From contig JADLBD010000223.1 in the NCBI GenBank assembly GCA_020847975.1, positions 1-43,202 of the forward strand: a DNA stretch of 43,202 nt, written 5' to 3'. Shown here piece by piece: positions 31,130 to 40,410 of the stretch; position 1 is the first letter of the stretch; the number at the start of each line of letters is the position of its first letter. A program made the position numbers and the translations under genes. The notes under the pieces were generated by a model that did not search any database, was not told where the DNA came from, and worked only from the letters and a program-made list of their open reading frames with translations. This DNA comes from Bryobacterales bacterium (GTDB taxonomy: Bacteria > Acidobacteriota > Terriglobia > Bryobacterales > Bryobacteraceae).

Positions 31130-34100
31130 TCAGAAGTCGTACCGCAAGCCGAACTGCAGCCGCCTTTGATCACCGGCCGCGAAGATCTTTCCAAAGAACG
31201 GCCCAAAGTCGGGATAAGGGCCGGGAATGCCCCAGTTGGGGTGATTGAAGGCATTGAACGCCTCGATGCGCAACTGAAAGGCCTGCCGTTCTCCGATGGG
31301 GAACCGGCGATGAATCGAAAGGTCGAACACATTGTTTCCCGGGCCCGGCAGGATATTTCTCCCGGCATTTCCGAAGGTGAACGGACGCGGATCAGAAAAT
31401 ACAGCGCGATTGAAGAATTGGTTGATGGAACGCTGGCTGGAAGGAAGCCGCACGTTCTGGCCCGGCACGACGTTCGGGCGATTCGGCGTCCCGGAATTGG
31501 CGAAGTCGGAGACGAAATAGACGGGATTGAGCGGAGTGCCGTCCTGGATCACCGCAATTCCACTGAACTCCCAGTTCGAGAGCAACGGCCGCAGCCACGG
31601 GGCGGCAGGCGGGCGATAGAAGAAGCCGGCGCTGAAGCGGCGCCGCACGTCAAAGAAGGAGAGGCCGCGCTCGAGACGGAGATTGCGCTCATCCTGCGCC
31701 CCAAAGCTGTCGAACTGCCCCGGGACGACATCGTCGGCATCATCGATCGACTTCGACCAGACGAAGCTTGCAAGCAAGCTCAGGCCGCCGCTGAGGCGCT
31801 TTTCGGCCTTCAGTTGCAGGGAATGGTAGATGGAGTTCGAGATGTGCTGCCGCTGGTAAATGGGCCCGAGCGAGGGAAAAGTGCGGAGCGATTGGAGATC
31901 GCCGGGCCGTGGCGGAAGATTCTCGCCGGTTTCCACGTGCTGAGAGGTGTTGAATGTACGGAACCGGCCGAGGCGCGTGCCCTTAGCGCCGATGTAGGAA
32001 GCCTCCGCGAGAATTGCGCCGGGCAACTGGCGCTGTAGGCTGGCGGACCACTGCTGGACGTAGGGGGTGCGGGCGCGCGGGTCCAGACCGAAGTAGGTGG
32101 GGAAGCCTGCGGAGGCATTTTGCGGAAATCCATCCCGAATGGTGAGTACGGGAGTTGCCCCGGTGATCTGGTTCACTTCGTTGCGCAGCCCGTTGCGCAC
32201 CAGGTCGTAGGTTTCGACAGCGATCTCCGGACTGTAGAAGATGCCGTAGCCCGCGCGCAGAACCACTGAGGAGACACTCCAGGCCGCGCCTATGCGGGGC
32301 GCGAAATTGCGCCGGTCCGGCTGAACGGCCCGGCTCACGGATAGCAGCTTCGGCGGAGAGGGGAGAGTGGAGTAATCGAGATTGAGCAGGCTGCCCCGCT
32401 TTTCCGAATAAGGGGAGAAATATTCGTAGCGCAGGCCAAGGTTGAGGGTGAGGCGCGAAGACACGCGGTAGTCATCCTGGAAGTAACCGGCAAGACTGTC
32501 ATCGTGGAGATAGGCCTGGGCGCGGCCGGAGAATCGCTTCGTGGTCTGCGGGAAGCCCACCAGGAAATCCGCAAAGGGATCACCGGTGTCGAGCGACTGC
32601 GGGGTTGCGGCGGTGAAACTACCGCCGAAGAGATATTGGCCGCGCGGGAACTGCGATTGCAGGTAGTTCAACTGGAAGTGAATCCACTGCGCCCCGGTTT
32701 GCAGAGTGTGGCGCCCACTCGTGAGGCTGACCCCGTCTGAGAGATTCCAAAGGTTGTCGCGCTGCACTTGCGGCAGGGTCGGCGAGTCGGTGACGATATC
32801 GAAGTTGGTCACGACGAAGAACGGAAGGCCGAAGGTAAATGGATCAGTGGGGCCGCCATGGATACCGAGTTCGCGGATGACGTCGGTCTGAAACGCACTT
32901 TCGGGAACGTCGAATACGCGAAGACGGGTGAAGGAAAACCGCGCCTGATTCACCCAATCGCGTCCGCTGATGGTGTAGCCGAGGGCCGCCTGTTGGGCGC
33001 GCAACTGCTCGGAGGTAGGCAATTCCGGAAAGTTGCCGGCGGCGAGGGTGCGCTCGTCGTTGATGGTGTAGCGGGCAAAGAAGGCGCTCTGGTTAGGAAA
33101 TTGGTGGTCGATGCGAAGGGAGCCGCTGTCGGTGCCGCCCTGGTTCGGTGTTGCGTCGATGTAGTTGCTCGCAAGACCGGCGGCGTGGTTGGGAAGCGGC
33201 TCGAAACTCGTCAGGAAACGGCCGGCGACGGAATCGAGACGATTCGAAGGAATCATGTTGCCGGCAAAGGGAAGTCTCGCGCCGCTCGAATCGAGACTCT
33301 CGGGGTCGAAGATCGGGCTGCGCCCGCGAAAGTCTCCGGCGCGAAGGGAAGCATCGGGAACAAGATGCAGGGTGGACTTGGCGGACTGGCCGCGTAAGCC
33401 TTCGTAGGCCGCGTAAAAATACGTGGATGGCCAACCTGCCGGGCCTCCCAGAGAGGCTCCGAACTGGTTCTGGCGCACGATGGGCCTGGGAACGGAGGGA
33501 TCATCGAAAACGCCTCTCGCGTCGGTGGCTTCGTTGCGGAAGAACTCGAAGGCATTGCCGTGGAAATCGCGCGAGCCGGACTTGGTGACGGCATCGACGA
33601 GGGCTCCGCCGGACTGAGGGTACTGCGCCGGAATATTGCGATCCGTGTTGTAAGCTCCATCCAGCACGTACGTGTTCATGGACGATCGCGCGCCGTTGAC
33701 GGGAGCATTGAGCGCGACTGCTCCCCGTCCGCCTTGCAGATCGTTGTTGACGTCGTGGACGAATCCGCCCAACTGCCGCGGAATAGCGCCCGGGCCCAGC
33801 GTGACCAGCGAGTAGATGTTGCGCCCGAGCAGTGGTAGCGGCTGAGCCGTCTCGCTTTGGAAGAGGTACCCTTCGGAAGCCTCGCCGGTCTGGAGAAGAG
33901 AGGCCGGCGCCGTTACGGTGAGGACATCCTTTGCCGCGCCGACTTTCAGAACCAGATCGAGGCGGCGCTTCTGGTTGACCTCCACAACGACGCTGCTCGC
34001 GGCGAGAGGACGGAACCCCGGCTTCGAGACACTCATTGAATAAACGCCGGGCGGAAGATCGTCGAATCGGTATTCTCCGAGAGATCCGGCGGCGGCCGAA

Positions 34101-34255
34101 CGAGTGAATCCGTTGGCCTCACGCCGAACGGTGAGCACGGCGCCCGCCACCAAACCCGAGGACTCATCGCGCACATCGCCGAAGAGAACACCCGTAGAGA
34201 CCTGAGAAAGCCCGTCAAGGGCAACCACCAGCAGAACCACAGCCCGTAAAATCAT
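31130..34255 (-). CDS. TonB-dependent receptor, Oar-like with carboxypeptidase-regulatory domain
   Basis: A 1041-residue outer-membrane protein. A short signal peptide (MILRAVVLLVVALDGLSQ) is followed by a carboxypeptidase-regulatory-like beta-sandwich (about 25-110: VSTGVLFGDVRDESSGLVAG, SLGEYRFDDLPPGVYSMSVS), then a plug domain (RSSMNTYVLDGAYN, VTKSGSRDFHGNAFEFFRNE) and a long beta-barrel ending in an aromatic residue (FGLRYDF). This is the Oar/TonB-type architecture that is numerous in Acidobacteria and that imports large substrates using TonB energy. GGGGG lies nine bases before the ATG. No SusD-like partner is encoded beside it. It shares no operon with its neighbours; the ligand is unknown. 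Confidence 0.92.
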   Translation of the reverse strand: MILRAVVLLVVALDGLSQVSTGVLFGDVRDESSGLVAGAVLTVRREANGFTRSAAAGSLGEYRFDDLPPGVYSMSVSKPGFRPLAASSVVVEVNQKRRLDLVLKVGAAKDVLTVTAPASLLQTGEASEGYLFQSETAQPLPLLGRNIYSLVTLGPGAIPRQLGGFVHDVNNDLQGGRGAVALNAPVNGARSSMNTYVLDGAYNTDRNIPAQYPQSGGALVDAVTKSGSRDFHGNAFEFFRNEATDARGVFDDPSVPRPIVRQNQFGASLGGPAGWPSTYFYAAYEGLRGQSAKSTLHLVPDASLRAGDFRGRSPIFDPESLDSSGARLPFAGNMIPSNRLDSVAGRFLTSFEPLPNHAAGLASNYIDATPNQGGTDSGSLRIDHQFPNQSAFFARYTINDERTLAAGNFPELPTSEQLRAQQAALGYTISGRDWVNQARFSFTRLRVFDVPESAFQTDVIRELGIHGGPTDPFTFGLPFFVVTNFDIVTDSPTLPQVQRDNLWNLSDGVSLTSGRHTLQTGAQWIHFQLNYLQSQFPRGQYLFGGSFTAATPQSLDTGDPFADFLVGFPQTTKRFSGRAQAYLHDDSLAGYFQDDYRVSSRLTLNLGLRYEYFSPYSEKRGSLLNLDYSTLPSPPKLLSVSRAVQPDRRNFAPRIGAAWSVSSVVLRAGYGIFYSPEIAVETYDLVRNGLRNEVNQITGATPVLTIRDGFPQNASAGFPTYFGLDPRARTPYVQQWSASLQRQLPGAILAEASYIGAKGTRLGRFRTFNTSQHVETGENLPPRPGDLQSLRTFPSLGPIYQRQHISNSIYHSLQLKAEKRLSGGLSLLASFVWSKSIDDADDVVPGQFDSFGAQDERNLRLERGLSFFDVRRRFSAGFFYRPPAAPWLRPLLSNWEFSGIAVIQDGTPLNPVYFVSDFANSGTPNRPNVVPGQNVRLPSSQRSINQFFNRAVFSDPRPFTFGNAGRNILPGPGNNVFDLSIHRRFPIGERQAFQLRIEAFNAFNHPNWGIPGPYPDFGPFFGKIFAAGDQRRLQFGLRYDF

Positions 34256-34847
34256 TCCGGTACCCCCATTGCATCAGTGAATCCAGACATTCCACGGCCG
34301 GTCCGAGATTGCCGCGGGACGATTCCAAGACGGTGACGTTCGGAGCCGTTAGGGAAATCATCCGTATCCAACTCCATCGCCAACCTTCCGTTCGCCTGAA
34401 GCGCCACCGGGCGCTGGGCGAGTTCCGGAAACAACGCCCGCGCGGAAGGACACAGGCGGATGTGGTGGGGATTTCCGGGAATGGTGTGGCCGGAACGGCC
34501 ACGAACTGGAAAGATGCCGTCGCCGGAGACGTAAGTTCGAGGAAAACCGGACCCAGCTTTCCCGGGAGGCCTCGAGAATCGGTAGCCCAATTGGCGCGCG
34601 GGCGCAGTGCGAAGCCATGGGGAAAACAGACTGCATGAAGAGACATGGGCGCTTCATGCAGAAGAGGACCGCAGCCCTGGTGGGCGGGAATTGCCTGCTG
34701 CTGTTCCATAGAGCGGATTTCAGCCTAGCCCCCGGATCTATCTGAGTCCGATTCTATCATCGGGCGTGCAGGGGATTCTCCGGCGGACAGTTAACACGAT
34801 GGATTCACTCGCTGCTGAACTACTGACCACCCGGCAAAGGTGACCGC
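34256..34847 (-). other. Intergenic stretch, possibly holding a decayed gene
   Basis: About 590 bases separate the receptor from the next promoter. On the minus strand 34252-34590 an open frame contains GDGIFPVRGRSGHTIPGNPH and LCPSARALFPELAQRPVALQ, which look protein-like, but no family is recognised and other frames are equally open. It could be a decayed gene or a chance product of high GC. No RNA gene is seen. Confidence 0.3.
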
Positions 34848-34876
34848 TCGACTGGATTGTCCGAATTTGCTATAGT
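34848..34876 (+). promoter_or_regulatory. Candidate sigma-70 promoter for the small UvrD-tail-like gene
   Basis: TCGACT (34848-34853) and TATAGT (34871-34876) are separated by 17 bases. A start near 34883 gives a short leader with GAGGA (34884-34888) nine bases before the ATG at 34898. Confidence 0.5.
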
Positions 34877-34897
34877 TTAGTCTGAGGAAATTTTTTA

Positions 34898-35128
34898 ATG
34901 GCGAATAAGCCCGCCTATGCCCAGGGCGCCCAAGTGGAACATCCTAAGTTCGGTCTTGGCAGTGTGACTTTCTGTTCGGAAGAACAAATTGCAATCAAGT
35001 TCGATGAGCATGGAGAAAAGAAATTCGTGCTTCATATTGTTCTTCCCAATCTTAAGAAAAGCGACCGTCAGCCGCCCGCCGAAAAGAGGCGCGCGAGCAA
35101 GAAGAAAGCTGCGCCGGCAGCTACTTAA
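34898..35128 (+). CDS. Small basic protein resembling the UvrD/PcrA C-terminal domain
   Basis: The 76-residue protein has GAQVEHPKFGLGSVTFCSEE and IAIKFDEHGEKKFVLHIVLP, the Tudor-like fold found at the C-terminus of UvrD/PcrA helicases, where it contacts RNA polymerase or UvrB. Here it stands alone. The last 20 residues are Lys/Arg/Ala-rich (KKSDRQPPAEKRRASKKKAA), suggesting nucleic-acid binding. A clear ribosome site (GAGGA) and a candidate promoter precede it. It is 161 bases from purQ on the same strand with a hairpin between, so it probably forms its own transcript. Function is inferred only from fold similarity. Confidence 0.75.
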   Translation: MANKPAYAQGAQVEHPKFGLGSVTFCSEEQIAIKFDEHGEKKFVLHIVLPNLKKSDRQPPAEKRRASKKKAAPAAT

Positions 35129-35172
35129 CTGTGGCTTGAACTGCGGAAACCGAGCGCGTTGACGAGACGCGA

Positions 35173-35199
35173 AGCCCTGCCGCGTCCCGATGCGGGGCT
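35173..35199 (+). terminator. Hairpin between the small gene and purQ
   Basis: AGCCCTGC and GCGGGGCT pair over eight bases (one T-G pair) with an 11-base loop. There is no T-run directly after it, but a TTTTT tract appears at 35231-35235. It could be a terminator of the upstream gene or part of a purQ leader. Confidence 0.35.
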
Positions 35200-35289
35200 G
35201 CATGGCGAGACGGGGATGCTTTCGCTGCTGTTTTTGCTTGAAGCGGCGGTTCGAGTCCTGTTCGTTCTGGTAAACTGGGGATTCCCACC

Positions 35290-35964
35290 ATGAGATTCGG
35301 CGTTGTCGTCTTTCCGGGCAGCAATTGCGATCATGATGCCTGGTACTCTGTGACCCACAATCTCGGCCAGCAGGCCGAATTTCTGTGGCATGATTCCGAA
35401 CGGCTTGGCGATGTGGACGCGGTGATCCTTCCCGGCGGCTTTTCCTACGGGGACTACCTTCGCTGCGGCGCCATCGCGAAGTTTTCCCCCATCATGAAGG
35501 CGGTGCGTAAGTTCGCCGCTGACGGCGGTTTGGTCGCGGGCATCTGCAACGGATTCCAGATCCTGACTGAATGCGGTCTGCTCCCCGGAGCCCTGATCCG
35601 CAATCGCGGGCTCAAGTTCATCTGCGCGCCTGTCGGGTTACGGTTGGAATCCGCCAATTCGCCCTTCACCTGTTCGGGCAAAAAAGGACAGATCCTCACC
35701 CTTCCGATTGCCCACGGCGAGGGATGCTACACCGCCGAGGAGCGGATCCTCGATGAGTTGGAGGCGGAAGACCGGGTGCTGTTTCGCTATACGGACAATC
35801 CGAACGGCTCCGCTCGAGATATCGCCGGAATCTGCAACGCGGGGCGCAATGTGCTCGGCATGATGCCCCATCCGGAACGTGCCACCGATCCGCTGATGGG
35901 TTCCACCGATGGCCTGGTGGTTCTGCAGTCCATGGTCGCCTCTCTCACGGTACACTCCCGATGA
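35290..35964 (+). CDS. purQ: Phosphoribosylformylglycinamidine synthase subunit PurQ
   Basis: A complete 224-residue class I glutamine amidotransferase that supplies ammonia to PurL in purine synthesis. Nucleophile Cys86 (GICNGFQ), His194 and Glu196 (PHPERA) form the triad; the start FGVVVFPGSNCDHDA and PGGFSYGDYLRCGAIA are PurQ hallmarks. The stop overlaps the purL ATG by four bases (ATGA). No purS gene lies directly upstream; the third subunit must be elsewhere. It begins the purQ-purL-purF operon. Confidence 0.97.
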   Translation: MRFGVVVFPGSNCDHDAWYSVTHNLGQQAEFLWHDSERLGDVDAVILPGGFSYGDYLRCGAIAKFSPIMKAVRKFAADGGLVAGICNGFQILTECGLLPGALIRNRGLKFICAPVGLRLESANSPFTCSGKKGQILTLPIAHGEGCYTAEERILDELEAEDRVLFRYTDNPNGSARDIAGICNAGRNVLGMMPHPERATDPLMGSTDGLVVLQSMVASLTVHSR

Positions 35965-38198
35965 GCGCCATCACCGCCGATATCCTCGCACGCCACAATA
36001 TCACCCCAGCCGAATACCAGACCATCCTGAAATTGCTGGATCGCGAGCCCACCTTCACGGAACTGGGCATCTTCAGCGTGATGTGGAGCGAGCACTGCTC
36101 CTACAAGAGTTCCCGCATCCACCTGAAGAAGTTCCCGACCAAGAGCAAACTGGTGGTGCAGGGCCCTGGAGAGAATGCGGGAATCATCGACATCGGGCAG
36201 GGCTATGCGATTGCCTTCAAGATCGAATCCCACAACCACCCGAGCTTCATCGAGCCGTTCCAGGGCGCCGCAACCGGCGTCGGCGGGATTCTGCGCGACA
36301 TCTTCACGATGGGAGCGAGACCCATTGCCGTGATGGATGCGCTGCGCTTCGGCCCGCTCGATGATCCACAGACGGGCGCGCGCAACCGGCGCATTCTCGA
36401 AGGCGTGGTCTCCGGCATCGCGCACTACGGCAACTGCTTCGGAGTTCCCACCGTGGGCGGCGAATGCGTGTTTGAAACATCCTATGCCGGCAATCCTCTG
36501 GTGAACGTATTCGCCCTGGGCGTCGTGCGCCACGAGGATATTTTCTATGCCAAGGCCGCCGGAGTCGGCAATCCGGTGATCTACGTGGGCGCCAAGACCG
36601 GGAAGGACGGGGTGCACGGCGCCACCATGGCCTCGGCGGAGTTCACGGAAGAGTCCGCCGCCAAGCGCCCGAACGTCCAGGTGGGCGACCCCTTCATGGA
36701 AAAACTGCTGCTGGAAGCATGTCTGGAAGCCATGAAGACGGGCGCCGTGGTCGGCATTCAGGATATGGGCGCCGCCGGACTTACTTGCAGCACCTGCGAA
36801 ATGGGGTCGCGCGGCAACGTCGGCGTCGAAATCGACCTGATGCACGTTCCGCAGCGGGAGAAGGGCATGAGTCCCTACGAAATCATGCTCTCCGAGTCGC
36901 AGGAGCGGATGCTGCTGGTGGCGGAAAAGGGCCACGAGGACGAGGTGTTCGAGGTGTTCCGCAAATGGGGCCTCGACGCAGCCACCATCGGAGTGGTGAT
37001 TCCCGAAAACACCTTGCGCGTGAAAGACCATGGCGTGGTGGTGGCGGAAATTCACAATCCGGCGCTCACCGATGCCGCTCCGCTGTATGACCGTCCGCAT
37101 GACACAGCGCCATACCGCACGGCGCCGATGCAGGGGCCGACGTTCGCGAGCACCGATTTTCTCGCCGACCTGACGACATTGCTCACTTCGGGCGATCTTT
37201 GCTCGAAGCGTTACATCTGGCAGCAGTATGATTACATGGTGCGTACGAACACCACGCTCGGGCCCGGAGCCGATGCGGCCATCGTGCGCATCAAAGAGAC
37301 CGGAACCTCCGTGGCCATGTCGCTCGACGGCAATGGCCGCTACTGTTACCTGTCGCCGCGCGAGGGCGCGAAGCTGATTGTGGCCGAATGCTGCCGCAAC
37401 CTTTCCACCGTTGGCGCGATGCCTGTGGCGGCCACCAACAACCTCAATTTCGGCAATCCGGAACGACCGGAAATCATGGCGCAGCTCGTGGAAGCCATCG
37501 AGGGGATGGCCGAGGCGTGCGCATTTTTCGAGACCCCCATCACGGGCGGCAACGTCAGCCTCTACAACGAGACGCGCACCGGCGGCGAGTTGGTGGCCAT
37601 CTTCCCCACTCCCGTCGCCGGAATCGTGGGACTGCTGCCCACGCAGGCGCCCGTCACCGTGCCGTTCAAGATGGCGGACCGCGACGTAGTGCTGCTTGGC
37701 GGCACGGGCTTCTGCGACGACGCGCAGTTCGGCGGTACGCAATACGCCAAACAGGTTCTGGACGATCTGTGGGGCATGCCGCCGGCGATCGACCTTGAAT
37801 ACGAAAAACGGGTGCAGGCCGCCATCCGCCGGATCATCGCGGAGGGCCTGGCCGAATCCTCACACGATTTGAGCGACGGCGGCCTCGCCGTAGCCTTGGC
37901 CGAATGTTGTTTCTCCCCCGGCAACATCGGCGCATCGATTACGCTCGATTCGGGGCTCCGTCCCGAACATCTGCTTTTCCACGAAGGTCCTTCGCGGATT
38001 CTCCTCTCCACCGCCGATGCGGTGAGAGTAGGCGAGATCGCGGGCGAGCACGGTGTGGAGTGCTCCGTCATCGGGAAGACCGTGGAAGGCAGGCTGTCGA
38101 TTCGCAATCGCGATATACTGCTCCTCGACAGCCCGGTGGAAACGCTCAACCAACAATGGGAGGAAGCCTTGGAGAGCCTGCTCCAGGGTGCGGCATGA
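35961..38198 (+). CDS. purL: Phosphoribosylformylglycinamidine synthase subunit PurL (small type)
   Basis: The 745-residue protein is the ATP-dependent synthase half of the PurSQL complex that converts FGAR to FGAM. WSEHCSYKSS (His45) is the conserved active-site start, KIESHNHPS binds nucleotide, and two AIRS-like halves follow: VGAKTGKDGVHGATMASAEF in the first and LMMxN-equivalent ATNNLNFGNPERPE in the second, then HDLSDGGLAVALAE. Length fits the small PurL type that requires PurS and PurQ, in line with the separate purQ. Two bases... one base separates its stop from the purF ATG (38199 between 38198 and 38200), so the three genes form a tight operon. Confidence 0.97.
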   Translation: MSAITADILARHNITPAEYQTILKLLDREPTFTELGIFSVMWSEHCSYKSSRIHLKKFPTKSKLVVQGPGENAGIIDIGQGYAIAFKIESHNHPSFIEPFQGAATGVGGILRDIFTMGARPIAVMDALRFGPLDDPQTGARNRRILEGVVSGIAHYGNCFGVPTVGGECVFETSYAGNPLVNVFALGVVRHEDIFYAKAAGVGNPVIYVGAKTGKDGVHGATMASAEFTEESAAKRPNVQVGDPFMEKLLLEACLEAMKTGAVVGIQDMGAAGLTCSTCEMGSRGNVGVEIDLMHVPQREKGMSPYEIMLSESQERMLLVAEKGHEDEVFEVFRKWGLDAATIGVVIPENTLRVKDHGVVVAEIHNPALTDAAPLYDRPHDTAPYRTAPMQGPTFASTDFLADLTTLLTSGDLCSKRYIWQQYDYMVRTNTTLGPGADAAIVRIKETGTSVAMSLDGNGRYCYLSPREGAKLIVAECCRNLSTVGAMPVAATNNLNFGNPERPEIMAQLVEAIEGMAEACAFFETPITGGNVSLYNETRTGGELVAIFPTPVAGIVGLLPTQAPVTVPFKMADRDVVLLGGTGFCDDAQFGGTQYAKQVLDDLWGMPPAIDLEYEKRVQAAIRRIIAEGLAESSHDLSDGGLAVALAECCFSPGNIGASITLDSGLRPEHLLFHEGPSRILLSTADAVRVGEIAGEHGVECSVIGKTVEGRLSIRNRDILLLDSPVETLNQQWEEALESLLQGAA

Positions 38199-38199
38199 C

Positions 38200-39612
38200 A
38201 TGTTTGATCAGTGGCATGAAGAGTGCGGCGTATTCGCGGTTTACGGTCATCCGGAAGCGACGAACGTAGCCAACCTGGGAATTTTCGCGTTGCAGCATCG
38301 CGGGCAGGAAAGCGCCGGCATCGCCTCGGCGGACGGCACGGACGTTTACTGTTTCAAGGCGATGGGACATGTCGCCGATATCTTCACGCCCAGCGTGGTC
38401 AGCACGCTGCCGGGCGATAAAGCCATCGGCCACACCCGCTATTCCACAACCGGGGACAGCGGCATGTTAAATGCTCAACCGTTCTGCGTGGGGACAAACA
38501 AAGGGCGCCTCGCGCTGGCGCATAACGGCAACATCACCAATGGGATGGACATTCGCCAGGCGCTCGAGGAGGAAGGCGCGATTTTCAGCGCTTCGAGCGA
38601 CACGGAAGTGGTGCTCCACCTGATTTCCCGCTCGCGGGAGAGAACGGTTCCCGCTGCCCTGCGCGATGCCCTCCTGCAGTTGGAGGGCGCATTCTCCCTG
38701 GTCCTGCTGACGAAGAACGAACTGATTGTCGCCCGCGATCCGCACGGCTTCCGGCCGATGGCGATGGGCTACATGGAGATTCCCGGCCACAAGATGTGCT
38801 ATGTGTTCGCCTCGGAAACCTGCGCCTTTGATCTCATTGGAGCGGTGTACCTTTCCGACGTCGAGCCCGGAGAGATGGTGATTGTGAACGCGGACGGGGT
38901 CACGCGGGAGCGGTTTGCTCCCCGCCGGGCGAAGGCGCAGTGCGTCTTTGAACACGTTTACTTCTCCCGCCCTGATTCCACCGTTTTCGGGCGTCCGGTT
39001 GTCCAATCGAGGGAGTTGATGGGCCGGCTGCTGGCGATGCATCAGCCGGTGGAAGCGGATGTCGTTGTGCCGGTGCCCGATTCGGGGGTGGCCGCGGCGC
39101 TTGGCTACTCGGCCGAATCAGGAATTCCCTTCCGCATGGGCCTCATCCGCAATCACCACGTAGGGCGGACGTTCATCGAGCCTTCGCAGGCGATCCGCGA
39201 TTTCGGCGTGAAACTGAAGCTGAACCCCGTGCGCCACCTGCTCAAGGACAAGCGCGTCATTCTTGTCGACGATTCCATCGTCCGCGGCACCACCTCGCGC
39301 AAGATCGTGCGCATGGTACGCAGCGCCGGGGCGCGCGAAGTCCACCTGCGGATCTCCTGCCCGCCCACCATCTCGCCCTGTTTCTATGGTGTGGACACGC
39401 CTACCAAGAGCGAGTTGATCGCCGCCAATCACTCCGTAGACGAGATCCGGCGGTACGTTGAAGCCGATTCGCTCGTCTACCTGCCGATTGCGGATCTGCG
39501 CGAGGCCGTGCAGGATGACAAGCACGAATATTGCTACGCCTGCTACACGGGGGACTATCCGACGGATTTCGTGAATCTGGAGGAGTTGGTCCCGGCGAAA
39601 TCGCACCGGTAA
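38200..39612 (+). CDS. purF: Amidophosphoribosyltransferase
   Basis: The 470-residue enzyme makes phosphoribosylamine from PRPP and glutamine, the first committed purine step. ATG 38200 gives MFDQWHEECGVFAVYGH: an eight-residue propeptide before catalytic Cys9, as in the Bacillus type. The Ntn domain shows HRGQESAGIAS and GHTRYSTTG; the PRPP-binding loop is VILVDDSIVRGTTS. Cysteines at ISCPPTISPCFYG and YCYACYTGDYP fit the [4Fe-4S] cluster of the oxygen-labile Bacillus-type enzyme. It begins one base after the purL stop. The open frame extends upstream through the purL end but that start is rejected because it would bury Cys9. Confidence 0.97.
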   Translation: MFDQWHEECGVFAVYGHPEATNVANLGIFALQHRGQESAGIASADGTDVYCFKAMGHVADIFTPSVVSTLPGDKAIGHTRYSTTGDSGMLNAQPFCVGTNKGRLALAHNGNITNGMDIRQALEEEGAIFSASSDTEVVLHLISRSRERTVPAALRDALLQLEGAFSLVLLTKNELIVARDPHGFRPMAMGYMEIPGHKMCYVFASETCAFDLIGAVYLSDVEPGEMVIVNADGVTRERFAPRRAKAQCVFEHVYFSRPDSTVFGRPVVQSRELMGRLLAMHQPVEADVVVPVPDSGVAAALGYSAESGIPFRMGLIRNHHVGRTFIEPSQAIRDFGVKLKLNPVRHLLKDKRVILVDDSIVRGTTSRKIVRMVRSAGAREVHLRISCPPTISPCFYGVDTPTKSELIAANHSVDEIRRYVEADSLVYLPIADLREAVQDDKHEYCYACYTGDYPTDFVNLEELVPAKSHR

Positions 39613-39640
39613 GAATGTACCGGAGCGATATTATACTGTC

Positions 39641-39932
39641 ATGAGTCGCAGGACCGTGCGAGTAATGCCTACGCATGCCGGTTGGGTGGTTCGACAGAAA
39701 GACGGCCGCATATCCGCGACCTTCCGCAAGAAAGTGATTGCCCTGAAGCACGCAAGGGCTTTGGCAAGAAAAGACCAGCCAAGCCACTGTCTACGACCGG
39801 AACCACAGGATTCATGCAGATCGAGTCTATGGGTTGCCCAAAGTGCCCGCTCTTCCTTATACGGGCTCGTTGGGGCGGCGCCGGATTGAAAGGGCTGTTC
39901 TCGTAGTCGCCGACAAGGAAAGCACGGAATGA
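39641..39932 (+). pseudogene. DUF2188-like protein gene, frameshifted
   Basis: From ATG 39641 the frame reads MSRRTVRVMPTHAGWVVRQK then DGRISATFRKKVIALKHARA, the first half of a DUF2188 protein. After the AAAA run at 39769-39772 the match continues in the next frame as KTSQATVYDRNHRIHADRVY then GLPKVPALPYTG, ending at TGA 39930-39932. DUF2188 proteins normally carry exactly this second block (a strand with HxRxGRIxxExTYG). One extra A in the run explains the shift. As sequenced, the first frame ends at 39889 with an unrelated tail. TATACT at 39632-39637 is close to the ATG. The role of DUF2188 is unknown. Confidence 0.62.
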
Positions 39933-40040
39933 CCGCTAACCGGAGATCCTGAAGATGCGGGATCTGGCTGCGAGTGTCATTCCAGAGAAACCGTTGATCC
40001 CAAGACCAGCTTGGCGCGTCTAAGATATTAGAGGCCGCGC

Positions 40041-40397
40041 ATGACATCCCGCGAGTTCGACACATTGGTGGAAAGGGCCATCGCCAAGATCCCGCGGCGG
40101 TTTCGCAGGCGGCTGCAAAATGTGGCGTTTCTGGTGGAGCGGGAGCCGCCGAGACCGGGGCTTCTGGGGCTCTATCAGGGGCGTCCCCTCCCCTTTCGCA
40201 GCGTAATGGATCCGTTTGCCATGCCGGACACGATTACCCTCTACCAGGCCGAGCATGAGAGGATGGCCCGGGACGAGGCCCACTTGCGTAAACTGGTGGA
40301 AGAGACGGTCTGGCATGAAGTGGCACACTATTTCGGAATGAACGAACGGGAAGTGCGGAGAGCGGAGAGGCGCAGGGCGAGAACCTCGGTAAAATAA
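40041..40397 (+). CDS. Zincin-like metallopeptidase family protein
   Basis: A 118-residue protein with the HExxH zinc motif, His92-Glu93-Val-Ala-His96 in VWHEVAHYFGMNE, a pattern typical of the small PF06262-type metallopeptidase-like family (upstream helix LVEETVWHEVAH, downstream Asn-Glu). The N-terminal part MTSREFDTLVERAIAKIPRR also fits that family. A protease activity is plausible but has not been generally shown for such proteins. The C-terminus is strongly basic (RRAERRRARTSVK). It lies 13 bases before htpX and probably shares its transcript. Confidence 0.85.
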   Translation: MTSREFDTLVERAIAKIPRRFRRRLQNVAFLVEREPPRPGLLGLYQGRPLPFRSVMDPFAMPDTITLYQAEHERMARDEAHLRKLVEETVWHEVAHYFGMNEREVRRAERRRARTSVK

Positions 40398-40410
40398 AAG
40401 AGAGAGACGT

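Noticed and set aside
34215..34709. Minus-strand frames upstream of the TonB receptor
   Set aside because: Three frames are open at once and none matches a family; treated as non-coding or decayed.
35244..35264. GGTTCGAGTCC resembling a tRNA T-loop upstream of purQ
   Set aside because: The flanking bases do not form the five-pair T-stem and no acceptor or anticodon arm can be drawn.
35787..37742. 651-codon minus-strand open frame antisense to purL
   Set aside because: It is a shadow of purL, rich in His and Arg, with no family resemblance.
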